Source of the DNA: Lachnospiraceae bacterium
Lineage (GTDB): Bacteria > Bacillota > Clostridia > Lachnospirales > Lachnospiraceae
Reading direction: 5' to 3'
Assembly (NCBI GenBank): GCA_015057955.1
Contig: SVDE01000004.1
Location: forward strand, 1 to 57,382
DNA: 57,382 bases
Positions 9,247 through 17,357 of the stretch are shown here, in pieces. Position 1 is the first letter of the stretch. The number at the start of each line of letters is the position of its first letter. The translations under genes were made by a program, and so were the position numbers. A model generated the notes under the pieces. It searched no databases and was not told the DNA's origin. It saw only the letters and a list, made by a program, of their open reading frames with translations.

Positions 9247-10624
9247 TTATCTGGGATTAAGCAGCATAAACGGTCCGCTGATCACATTGGAGGGGGTAAA
9301 GGATGCCTCCTACAATGAGATGGTGGAGTTCATGATAAAAAACGGAAGTGAGAGAAGGCTCGGCAGGATCATTCAGATCAGCGAAGACAAGGTAGTAGCC
9401 CAGGTCTTCGAAGGCACGGAAGGAATGTCTCTCGTAAATACCCATACCAAACTCAGCGGAAGGCCGCTTGAGATACACTTAAGCAGGGAACTGCTCGGAA
9501 GGACATTTAATGGCGTGGGTGAACCGATAGACAATCTGGGACCTGTTGTTTCAGATAAGGTGGCCGATGTAAACGGACTTCCGCTCAACCCGACAACAAG
9601 GGTTTATCCGAGAAACTATATCAATACAGGAATCTCAGCAATAGATGGGCTTACAACACTGATCAGAGGACAGAAGCTCCCGATCTTCTCCGGAGACGGA
9701 CTTCCGCATGACAGACTTGCAGCACAGATAGTAAGCCAGGCAAATCTCGGAGAAGGTTCAGAAGAAGAAAGCTTCGGTATTGTGTTCTGCGCAATGGGAC
9801 TTAAATATGATGTCGCGGAATTCTTCCGCAAGACGTTTGAGGAGAGCGGAGTTGCCGACAGGGTTTCCATGATACTGAATCTTGCCAACGACCCTGTTGT
9901 TGAGCGTCTTACAGCTCCGAAAGTAGCGCTCACGATAGCAGAGTATCTGGCATTTGAACAGGACATGAACATTCTGGTCATCCTGACTGACATGACATCT
10001 TACGCTGAGGCACTTAGAGAGGTATCATCATCAATGGGAGAGATCCCGTCAAGAAAGGGATATCCCGGATATCTCTACAGTGAGCTTGCGTGCATATATG
10101 AAAGGGCCGGCATCGTCAGCGGATCGAAAGGATCTGTCACACAGCTGCCCATCCTTACAATGCCGAATGATGACATAACACATCCTATCCCCGACCTTAC
10201 GGGATATATAACAGAAGGTCAGATCGTTCTGTCAAGAGAAATGCATGACAGGTCGCAGTATCCTCCGGTCAGTATCCTTCCGTCTCTTTCACGTCTGATG
10301 AAAGACGGTATTGGCGCGCAGTATACAAGAGAAGACCACCAGGATGTGGCAAACCAGCTTTTCGCGGCATATGCAAAGGTGCAGGATGCCAGATCCCTTG
10401 CATCTGTCATAGGTGAGGAAGAACTTTCAGAGCAGGATAGGAATTACATAAGATTCGGAAAAGAGTTTGAAGAAAAGTTCATCTGCCAGGGGGATGACGA
10501 GAACAGGAACATAACCCAGACACTCGACATAGGCTGGGATCTGCTCCGCACCCTTCCTAGAGAGGAACTAGACAGGATAGATACAAAGATATTGGATAAG
10601 TATTACGAAGTGAAGGAAGACTGA
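9236..10624 (+). CDS. ntpB: V-type ATPase subunit B (non-catalytic)
   Basis: Regulatory, non-catalytic partner of subunit A. As expected for V-type B subunits it lacks a P-loop but keeps the segments [33 protein letters not shown] and the late [15 protein letters not shown]. It is 462 residues long. An AAGGAG lies within the end of the A gene, shortly before the ATG. It is followed after 5 bases by subunit D. Confidence 0.96.
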   Translation: MSINYLGLSSINGPLITLEGVKDASYNEMVEFMIKNGSERRLGRIIQISEDKVVAQVFEGTEGMSLVNTHTKLSGRPLEIHLSRELLGRTFNGVGEPIDNLGPVVSDKVADVNGLPLNPTTRVYPRNYINTGISAIDGLTTLIRGQKLPIFSGDGLPHDRLAAQIVSQANLGEGSEEESFGIVFCAMGLKYDVAEFFRKTFEESGVADRVSMILNLANDPVVERLTAPKVALTIAEYLAFEQDMNILVILTDMTSYAEALREVSSSMGEIPSRKGYPGYLYSELACIYERAGIVSGSKGSVTQLPILTMPNDDITHPIPDLTGYITEGQIVLSREMHDRSQYPPVSILPSLSRLMKDGIGAQYTREDHQDVANQLFAAYAKVQDARSLASVIGEEELSEQDRNYIRFGKEFEEKFICQGDDENRNITQTLDIGWDLLRTLPREELDRIDTKILDKYYEVKED

Positions 10625-10629
10625 CGTTA

Positions 10630-11259
10630 ATGGATACCCGGGAATTTCCTACAAAGGGTAATTTAATAGCGAACAAGAATACACTCGCGCTGGCAAAGAT
10701 GGGCTATGAGCTCATGGACAAAAAAAGGAATGTGCTTGTTTCGGAGATCGTCGGCATAGTCGACCAGATAAGGGAGATAAATGCTGAGATAAACGGCACG
10801 TTTGCGGATGCTTATGCCGCGCTTGAGCAGGCAAATGTCCAGCTGGGAATTATGACTGTCAGGGACATGGCGGCGGCTGTTCCCGTATGCGATGATGTCA
10901 AGATATATACCAGGAATGTCATGGATTCAGAGATACCGATGGCAGAGTATAAGGCAAGCGACATCACTCCCGCATATCCTTTTTTCAAGACTAATGAAAG
11001 CCTTGACATCGCAAGAATGCGTTTTTCGAAAGTCAGGGAACTTGTAGTTAAGATGGCAGTGCTTGAAAACGCGGCTTTCCGCCTTTCAACTAACATAAAC
11101 AAGGCGCAGAAAAGGGCAAATGCACTGAAAAATATCACAATACCCAGATATGAAGAGCTTGTAAAGAACATATCAGCCTCCCTTGAAGAAAAAGAAAGAG
11201 AAGAGTTCACAAGGCTCAAGGTAATAAAGAAAAACAAGCAGAAAACCAACGAAGAATAA
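10630..11259 (+). CDS. ntpD: V-type ATPase subunit D (central shaft)
   Basis: Rotor shaft subunit, a long antiparallel coiled coil that turns inside the A3B3 head. The N-terminal pattern PTKGNLIANKNTLALAKMGYELMDKKRN and a C-terminal helical Lys/Glu-rich region are family hallmarks, and the 209-residue length is normal. It closes the ATPase block. The next gene, a polysaccharide deacetylase, starts 2 bases later, so the transcript probably continues. Confidence 0.93.
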   Translation: MDTREFPTKGNLIANKNTLALAKMGYELMDKKRNVLVSEIVGIVDQIREINAEINGTFADAYAALEQANVQLGIMTVRDMAAAVPVCDDVKIYTRNVMDSEIPMAEYKASDITPAYPFFKTNESLDIARMRFSKVRELVVKMAVLENAAFRLSTNINKAQKRANALKNITIPRYEELVKNISASLEEKEREEFTRLKVIKKNKQKTNEE

Positions 11260-11261
11260 CG

Positions 11262-12455
11262 ATGGCAAAAAGTAAGATGAGCAAGGCGCAGAGACGCCGC
11301 AGACGTAAAATGCTTGCCCTGATCAAGCTTTCAGCAGCAGGGCTGGTATTAATAGGCATAATTGTGCTGGTAATAGTGCTGATCGTAAGCTGCAGCAACA
11401 AAAATGCTGAGAAAAAATCTGCCGCCTCATCCCAGGCTGCTAACTCATCCGCGCAGGAGACTGCTCTGACAGAAGAGGAAACGACCACCGCAAAGACTTC
11501 GTACAGAAAAGAAGATTACCGGGCCGCCGGTATCAATGAGATGGGAGCGGTTCCCATCCTCATGTATCACCGGATATATGACATGAAAAACTCCGAGACG
11601 ATCTATACCGGAGGAAATGTGGACGCTGACGGATACAACAGGACGGCGGAAGCATTTGAAAACGATCTTGAAAATTATTACAACTGGGGATACCGCTGCA
11701 TCAGGCTCAAGGATTTCCTGGATGGAAACATATACACAGAGTTCGGTTACAGCCCCCTCGTCATCACATTTGACGACGGTGTAAGGCAGGCCCGCATAGA
11801 CGGGTTTGATGAGAACGGAGATCCGATCTTCTCAGACAACAGCGCTCTGGCGATACTGGAAAGCTTTAAGGAGAAACATCCTGATTTTAATGTGACAGCA
11901 ACCTTTTTCCTTAATGCAGGACTGTTTGAAAACGGAGAAGAAAATGACCGGAAGCTCCTGAACTGGATGATCGATCACGGTTACGACATCGGAAACCATA
12001 CCAAGACACATCCGGATCTGGCCGAACTTACCGAGGAGGAGATCGAGGAGGAAGTCGGATACATGTACAGCGTGCTCTCCGACATTATCCCCGGCAAATA
12101 TCTTGACATAGTCGCCCTTCCGTTCGGCTCTCCTACCGATACATCTGCGGACAGCAAATTTGAAAAGATATTCAGCGGGTCTTATCAGGGCAGGCATTAT
12201 ACTACAAGTGCGGCACTTATTTGCGGATGGACATTTGAGAGTTCATGCTTCAGCGGGGAGATCGACCATACTTACGTGAAGCGCATACGCGCATATGACA
12301 ACAACGGGGAAGAGTTTGACCTGGAGATGAACTTCAGCCTTCTTAATGACGGGCAGAGATTTGTATCAGACGGAAATCCCAATTCGATAGTTTACCCCAA
12401 GGATGCAGGCGTAAGCCCTACAGATCCGGGGGAAAAGAATATTATTAAATACTGA
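11262..12455 (+). CDS. Membrane-anchored polysaccharide deacetylase (NodB family)
   Basis: Predicted extracytoplasmic metal-dependent carbohydrate deacetylase (carbohydrate esterase family 4). An Arg-rich N-terminus and a hydrophobic segment (about residues 20-45) anchor it. The segment ends in IVSC, which also fits a lipobox, so it could be a lipoprotein. A Ser/Thr/Ala linker follows, then the catalytic domain with PILMYHRIYD, TFDDG (metal and base Asp) and HTKTHPDL (metal His residues). The likely substrate is peptidoglycan or surface polysaccharide GlcNAc, but this cannot be decided. It lies 2 bases after the ATPase block. Confidence 0.88.
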   Translation: MAKSKMSKAQRRRRRKMLALIKLSAAGLVLIGIIVLVIVLIVSCSNKNAEKKSAASSQAANSSAQETALTEEETTTAKTSYRKEDYRAAGINEMGAVPILMYHRIYDMKNSETIYTGGNVDADGYNRTAEAFENDLENYYNWGYRCIRLKDFLDGNIYTEFGYSPLVITFDDGVRQARIDGFDENGDPIFSDNSALAILESFKEKHPDFNVTATFFLNAGLFENGEENDRKLLNWMIDHGYDIGNHTKTHPDLAELTEEEIEEEVGYMYSVLSDIIPGKYLDIVALPFGSPTDTSADSKFEKIFSGSYQGRHYTTSAALICGWTFESSCFSGEIDHTYVKRIRAYDNNGEEFDLEMNFSLLNDGQRFVSDGNPNSIVYPKDAGVSPTDPGEKNIIKY

Positions 12456-12463
12456 GGTGCAAC

Positions 12464-13858
12464 ATGGCAGAAAAAAAGAATGAACTGAAAGAAAAACTCA
12501 TGTACAAGGCTGTAAACGGCTACGACAGTTTGAGCGCAGCTGAAGAAAAGAAAATGACAGCTTATTGTGAGGATTATAAGAAGTTCCTTGACAACGGCAA
12601 GACTGAGAGAATGTGCGTAAAGTACTGCATCAAACTGGCCGAGGAAAAGGGATTTAAGGAATATAAGGCAGGCATGAAACTCAAAGCCGGCGACAAGGTT
12701 TATTACAACAACCGCGGCAAGGCGATAATGCTCGCTGTCATAGGAACAGAAAAAATGGATAAAGGCATCAACCTGACAGCAGCTCACACAGATGCTCCGC
12801 GTCTTGACCTTAAGCCCAATCCCCTTTATGAAGATGGTGAGCTGGCTTATTTCAAGACCCATCACTATGGCGGTATCCGCAAATATCAGTGGCTTTCAAG
12901 GACACTTGAGCTTTACGGTGTGGTGATACTTGCAGACGGCAGCAGCGTTGAGGTAAATATCGGAGCGGATGAGGGAGATCCCCAGTTCATAATCGAAGAT
13001 CTTCTTCCCCACCTTGGCAAGGCCAGCGACAAGGAGCCTTTAAATACAGCAGTAAAGTCGGAAGTCCTGAACATTCTTGTGGGCTCACGTCCCATAGGAA
13101 AAGACAGCGAAAAAGACAGGGTAAAACTTGGCATTCTCAAGATCCTGAATGAAAAGTACGGTATCACAGAAGAGGATCTTATCTCAGCTGAACTTGAGAT
13201 AGTACCTGCAGGAAAGGCAAGAGACATCGGATTTGACCGCAGTCTCATTGCGGCATACGGTCATGATGACAGGGTATGCGCATACGCAGAACTTGCGGGA
13301 TTGTTTGACGCAAAGAAATTCAAGAAGACAGGCGTCTGCATATTTGCGGACAAGGAAGAGATAGGCAGCATGGGAGTCAGCGGTATGCAGAGCCAGGCGT
13401 TTGAGTGGTTCATAGGGGACCTCTGCAAAGGCCAGAAGGTAGACATTAGAGACTGCTTCGCAAACTCATTCTGCGTGAGCGCCGACGTAACAGCAGCTTA
13501 TGATCCCAACTATGCTGAAGTATTTGAAGTCAGGAATGACTCCAAGATCAATCACGGAGTTGCGTTCTGCAAGTATACAGGACATGGCGGAAAGAGCGGA
13601 GCATCCGACGCATCAGCTGAGGTTGTAGGAAAACTCCGTAAGATAATGAATGACAACAAAGTTGTATGGCAGATGACCCAGATGGGCAAGAATGACCAGG
13701 GCGGCGGCGGAACAGTTGCACTTTACATGGCAAACCGCAACATTGACACCATTGATGCCGGCGTACCTGTTCTTTCCATGCATGCACCTTACGAGACAGT
13801 GGCAAAATTTGATTGCTACATGACATATAAATGCATGAAGGCGGTATTTGAGTCTTAA
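12464..13858 (+). CDS. M18 family metallo-aminopeptidase
   Basis: Cytosolic zinc aminopeptidase of family M18 (aspartyl aminopeptidase/aminopeptidase I type), 464 residues. Metal- and active-site motifs visible: TAAHTDAPRLDLKPNP (first His and following Asp), ADKEEIGSMGVSGMQS (Glu pair), and GHGGKSGASDAS near the C-terminus. The ribosome site GAGGTG overlaps the end of the deacetylase gene, 8 bases before the start. It probably trims peptides for amino-acid recycling. Confidence 0.93.
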   Translation: MAEKKNELKEKLMYKAVNGYDSLSAAEEKKMTAYCEDYKKFLDNGKTERMCVKYCIKLAEEKGFKEYKAGMKLKAGDKVYYNNRGKAIMLAVIGTEKMDKGINLTAAHTDAPRLDLKPNPLYEDGELAYFKTHHYGGIRKYQWLSRTLELYGVVILADGSSVEVNIGADEGDPQFIIEDLLPHLGKASDKEPLNTAVKSEVLNILVGSRPIGKDSEKDRVKLGILKILNEKYGITEEDLISAELEIVPAGKARDIGFDRSLIAAYGHDDRVCAYAELAGLFDAKKFKKTGVCIFADKEEIGSMGVSGMQSQAFEWFIGDLCKGQKVDIRDCFANSFCVSADVTAAYDPNYAEVFEVRNDSKINHGVAFCKYTGHGGKSGASDASAEVVGKLRKIMNDNKVVWQMTQMGKNDQGGGGTVALYMANRNIDTIDAGVPVLSMHAPYETVAKFDCYMTYKCMKAVFES

Positions 13859-13861
13859 GAT

Positions 13862-14392
13862 ATGCTGGAAGGTCTTTTAAGTGCAGTTTATGGCATGTCG
13901 GTTTCTGCTCTTATCATCAGTATGCTGCTGGTTTTGGTTTTATCAGCCATCCTGCATTTAACGCTCAAGCCGACAGTGAAACAGGTCGTGGGGATCATCC
14001 TTACAGTCTGTGTGCTTTTGCTATTATCATATGTTACAATGTTAGGGAGGTCAGAACCGGAAACCGGACTTCTGCTCATACCCGGGAACAGCATAGCCAA
14101 AGCATTTGTAAGTGATATTTACCTGAAAATGGTGCTGATGAACATTTTTGTGTTTGTCCCGTACGGGGCTTTCATGACACTTGTTTTCAGCAGGTATGGC
14201 GTGAAGGCAACAGTTCTTGTGACATTACTGTCAGGACTTGTTATTACAGTTCTGATCGAGGTGCTCCAGTATGTTTTGGGACTGGGCTGCGCCGAAACTG
14301 ATGATGTGATATGCAACCTTGCAGGAGCAGCAATAGGACTCGTACCGTATTTTGCAACATATAAAGCGGTAAAAAAGAGGTTATCCAGATGA
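13862..14392 (+). CDS. VanZ-like family membrane protein
   Basis: A 176-residue polytopic protein with about five membrane segments. The VanZ-family core is visible as NIFVFVPYGAF, then IEVLQYVLGLG, then DDVICNLAGAAIG. VanZ relatives are tied to low-level teicoplanin resistance and to unknown surface functions; the role here is not known. It begins 3 bases after the aminopeptidase, and its stop codon overlaps the start of the glucosaminidase gene (ATGA). Confidence 0.85.
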   Translation: MLEGLLSAVYGMSVSALIISMLLVLVLSAILHLTLKPTVKQVVGIILTVCVLLLLSYVTMLGRSEPETGLLLIPGNSIAKAFVSDIYLKMVLMNIFVFVPYGAFMTLVFSRYGVKATVLVTLLSGLVITVLIEVLQYVLGLGCAETDDVICNLAGAAIGLVPYFATYKAVKKRLSR

Positions 14393-17046
14393 AGAAAAGG
14401 ATCTCGGAAACTATTATCAGAACATTAACAGCCATAATGGCGGCAGCAGTTTTTTTTGCTGCCGCTTTTTCTTTACCCGTCAAGGCCGATGAAGGATCAG
14501 GTGCCACAGAGGAAACGGTCATTGAAGGATCTTTATCAGTGGAGACTGAAGAGGAAACTGATGACCTGACCGATCCGGAAACAGAGGAAGAAACAGAGAC
14601 GGAAACAGAGGAAGAAACAGCCGGTGAGGTTGACGATACTCCGATTTTTACGCCATATATGGAATTCCCTTTGGCTGAAATTACGGATAGATGGCAGCTT
14701 TCTGAAGAAAATGGTGATGATCCGGGAAGATCCGATGAGTCCATGAGGCTTATGGATGACACATACACATATGATGCTGCCTTTGAGGCGCATATATCAG
14801 CATTCCCTGACAGTTATAAAAACGCTCTCAGAAGGATCCATGCCATGTATCCGAATTTTACCTTTGTAGCGGATAATATAGGAATGACACTGGACGAAGC
14901 AGTCAGGACACAGATCGCAAAGGGGTATAAGACATACAGAGGCACATTTACGAATGACTATGACACGATCTACACGTTCATGAATCCGCTCACATACCTT
15001 TATCCGGAATATGATCCCAGATACGATGTATACAGCAGTTCATTCGATATAGATTGGCATTCAGATGCAGACTTTTTCATGTTTGCCGATCATGCATATT
15101 CAACAAATCAGTATGGTGATGCGCTTCAGTTTCTTGTTGACGGATGTGATTTTCTCGAAGATGAGGACATGGACAGTATCATAGCTGCTTCGGCAGCCTG
15201 CCAGATGAACCCTTATGTCATGGCTTCAACAGTCATTCTTGAAAAAGGATGGCATGCAAAGGCAAACGGGAATGGCGATGTTACAGGAAGGGTGGTTAAT
15301 AAAGGACATGTCGATGCGGCCAATGTTTACTCCCAGGCAGGGGGATCAACGGTTCTTGCATCGCTCAATAATACTGATGTATTTATAGTTGCCAACGGAA
15401 ATTATACTGCGTCTGACGGCAAAACCTGGCTGAAGATAATCTATGACTATGATGGGGACCTGTTTGACTCAAAAGTTCATGGAGTTCCGGGATATGTTGA
15501 AGAGTCGAATGTTTCAGGCATTTCATATTTTAACACCTACTATAATCTGTTCAGCGTGAACCAGTCCGATGATAACCCGGTCGTAGGCGGAATAGCTTAT
15601 GCCATGAGTCACGGATGGACAAGCATAGCCCTGTCTTTCGAAGGCGGTGCAAGATTCTGCAAGGACTTCTACTATGATGCCAATCAGACTACGTATTACT
15701 ACATGCATTATAATGTACTGGATGTTCCGTCGCGCTGGTGGCATGAATACTCCACAGGAGTGTCGGCAGGACTGAAATGCGCAAGGATACTCAGATACGC
15801 GTATGACTACGATCACAGCCAAAGCCTGCTGATGCGGATACCCGTATATGATCCGGAGCCTTGTGTTAAGCTTTATAATGGCATCTGGACCTATTTCAAT
15901 TCAAGGGGAGTTCCTGATTATACATATAACGGAGTAGCTTTTAATGAGAACGGAACGTGGTTTATAAGGGATGGAGTGGTGGACTTCTCTGTCAACGGTT
16001 TGGCAGAGGCAAACGGCACCTGGTACTATTTCTCCGGTGGAAAGTTAAACACAGACTACACAGGAATTGCCCAAGGAAACGGCGGCTGGTGGAGAGTAGT
16101 GAAAGGGCAGGTTGACCCTTACGCAGATGGCGTATATGAAAATGAAAACGGCTGGTGGTATGTTAAGGATGGAAAAGTCCAATTTGATTATACCGGAATA
16201 AAACCAAACAGCAACGGCTGGTGGCGGATAGTAGATGGTAAAGTGGATTTTTCGTGCACATCTGTTGAGGAAAATGAAAACGGCTGGTGGTATCTGAAAG
16301 ACGGCAAGGTCCAGTTCGGTTATACCGGTATCAAGCCCAATAAATATGGATGGTGGAGAATAGTTAACGGCGAAGTAGACTTTGATGCCGAGGGCGTATA
16401 TCAGAATGAAAATGGCTGGTGGTACTGCAAAGGAGGAAAAGTAGACTTCTCATATAATGGAATAGCAAAGAATGAAAACGGCTGGTGGCGGATCAAGGGA
16501 GGAAAAGTTGATTTCAGCTGCACGACTGTTGAAAAGATAGGCAATGAATGGCTCTATATCTCGGGCGGAAAAGTGCAGTACGGTTACACCGGCATCAAGT
16601 CCAACAGCAACGGTTGGTGGAGGATAGTTAAAGGCAGAGTGGATTTTGAAGCTGAAGGAGTGTACCAGAACGAGAATGGCTGGTGGTACCTGAAAGACGG
16701 CAAGGTCCAGTTCGGTTATACCGGAATAAAGCCAAATGAAAACGGCTGGTGGAGAATAGAAAACGGAAAAGTAAACTTTGGATTTACCGGGCTCGCTTCA
16801 AACGAAAACGGCTGGTGGTACTTAAGCGGAGGAAAAGTTGATTTCTCTTATAAAGGAATAGTACAAAACAGCAATGGGTACTGGTATGTTGAAGGCGGTA
16901 AAGTGCAGTTCGGATATACAGGGATCGCCCAGGGCAGATATGGCAGATACTACATACAGAACGGAAAGATCAACTGGAACTTCACCGGAACATATACAGA
17001 TCCAAACGGCACCGGATATAATATTGTAGATGGAGAAGTCAGATAA
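14389..17046 (+). CDS. Secreted glucosaminidase with NGWW wall-binding repeats
   Basis: Predicted peptidoglycan hydrolase of 885 residues. It has a signal peptide (about 1-33, probable cleavage after VKA) and a Glu/Thr-rich linker (about 40-80). A catalytic domain at about 130-470 resembles mannosyl-glycoprotein endo-beta-N-acetylglucosaminidase/LytB-type enzymes (NPYVMASTVILEKGWHAKA, with a candidate catalytic Glu in ILEKG). About 18 aromatic repeats of some 22 residues (NGWW type) then run to the end, related in style to choline-binding repeats and probably anchoring the enzyme to a wall polymer. It overlaps the VanZ-like gene by 4 bases. The same repeat family recurs in the next gene. Confidence 0.85.
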   Translation: MKKRISETIIRTLTAIMAAAVFFAAAFSLPVKADEGSGATEETVIEGSLSVETEEETDDLTDPETEEETETETEEETAGEVDDTPIFTPYMEFPLAEITDRWQLSEENGDDPGRSDESMRLMDDTYTYDAAFEAHISAFPDSYKNALRRIHAMYPNFTFVADNIGMTLDEAVRTQIAKGYKTYRGTFTNDYDTIYTFMNPLTYLYPEYDPRYDVYSSSFDIDWHSDADFFMFADHAYSTNQYGDALQFLVDGCDFLEDEDMDSIIAASAACQMNPYVMASTVILEKGWHAKANGNGDVTGRVVNKGHVDAANVYSQAGGSTVLASLNNTDVFIVANGNYTASDGKTWLKIIYDYDGDLFDSKVHGVPGYVEESNVSGISYFNTYYNLFSVNQSDDNPVVGGIAYAMSHGWTSIALSFEGGARFCKDFYYDANQTTYYYMHYNVLDVPSRWWHEYSTGVSAGLKCARILRYAYDYDHSQSLLMRIPVYDPEPCVKLYNGIWTYFNSRGVPDYTYNGVAFNENGTWFIRDGVVDFSVNGLAEANGTWYYFSGGKLNTDYTGIAQGNGGWWRVVKGQVDPYADGVYENENGWWYVKDGKVQFDYTGIKPNSNGWWRIVDGKVDFSCTSVEENENGWWYLKDGKVQFGYTGIKPNKYGWWRIVNGEVDFDAEGVYQNENGWWYCKGGKVDFSYNGIAKNENGWWRIKGGKVDFSCTTVEKIGNEWLYISGGKVQYGYTGIKSNSNGWWRIVKGRVDFEAEGVYQNENGWWYLKDGKVQFGYTGIKPNENGWWRIENGKVNFGFTGLASNENGWWYLSGGKVDFSYKGIVQNSNGYWYVEGGKVQFGYTGIAQGRYGRYYIQNGKINWNFTGTYTDPNGTGYNIVDGEVR
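15880..17043 (+). repeat. NGWW tandem repeat array in the glucosaminidase gene
   Basis: About 18 copies of a 22-residue (about 66-bp) unit with pattern NGWW(Y/R)...GKV.F.YTGI. In the central part two unit types alternate: one with WWY and GYTGI, the other with WWRIV and VDFSC/VDFEAEGV. The true period there is therefore close to 44 residues. Edge units are diverged. Confidence 0.85.
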
Positions 17047-17095
17047 AGCCACAGAACCTGAAAGGATTGAATAACCACGCAAAACCACGAGGTGC

Positions 17096-17245
17096 GCCTC
17101 TAAACAAGGTTTTTTTAAGAAGATAATGTCATTTTATACTGAGATTAGAGGCGGATTTGCCTCTAATCTCATACTTTTTATGAGAAAATCGCCTCTGATC
17201 TCAGTTGTTTCTGATGAGATCCCTGAAAGATGGCGAGTTTAGAGG
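17096..17245. other. Nested inverted repeats in a 311-base intergenic gap
   Basis: The gap 17047-17357 holds no gene. It contains a perfect 12-bp hairpin (17141-17152 with 17159-17170, loop GGATTT) followed by TACTTTTTA, which fits a terminator for the upstream operon. A second right arm at 17191-17204 can pair with the same left arm (17139-17152) over 14 bp with one G-U. An outer pair, CCTCTAAAC at 17097-17105 with GTTTAGAGG at 17237-17245, encloses both. The arrangement could be a terminator with alternative folds, or the remains of a small palindromic element. Confidence 0.6.
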
Positions 17246-17288
17246 TTGAGTCTGGCTGAAGCAGCATGCCAGAAAAAACGCACAGGCA

Positions 17289-17317
17289 TTGTCAGAGTTT
17301 AATATTTGAATTATAAT
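17289..17317 (+). promoter_or_regulatory. Sigma-A-type promoter for the SGNH/NGWW gene
   Basis: TTGTCA at 17289-17294, a 17-base spacer, and a perfect TATAAT at 17312-17317, 40 bases before the start codon at 17358. This is one of the best promoters in the window. Confidence 0.75.
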
Positions 17318-17357
17318 AAACATTCATTAATTATAAATCGGAATAACGGATCACATC

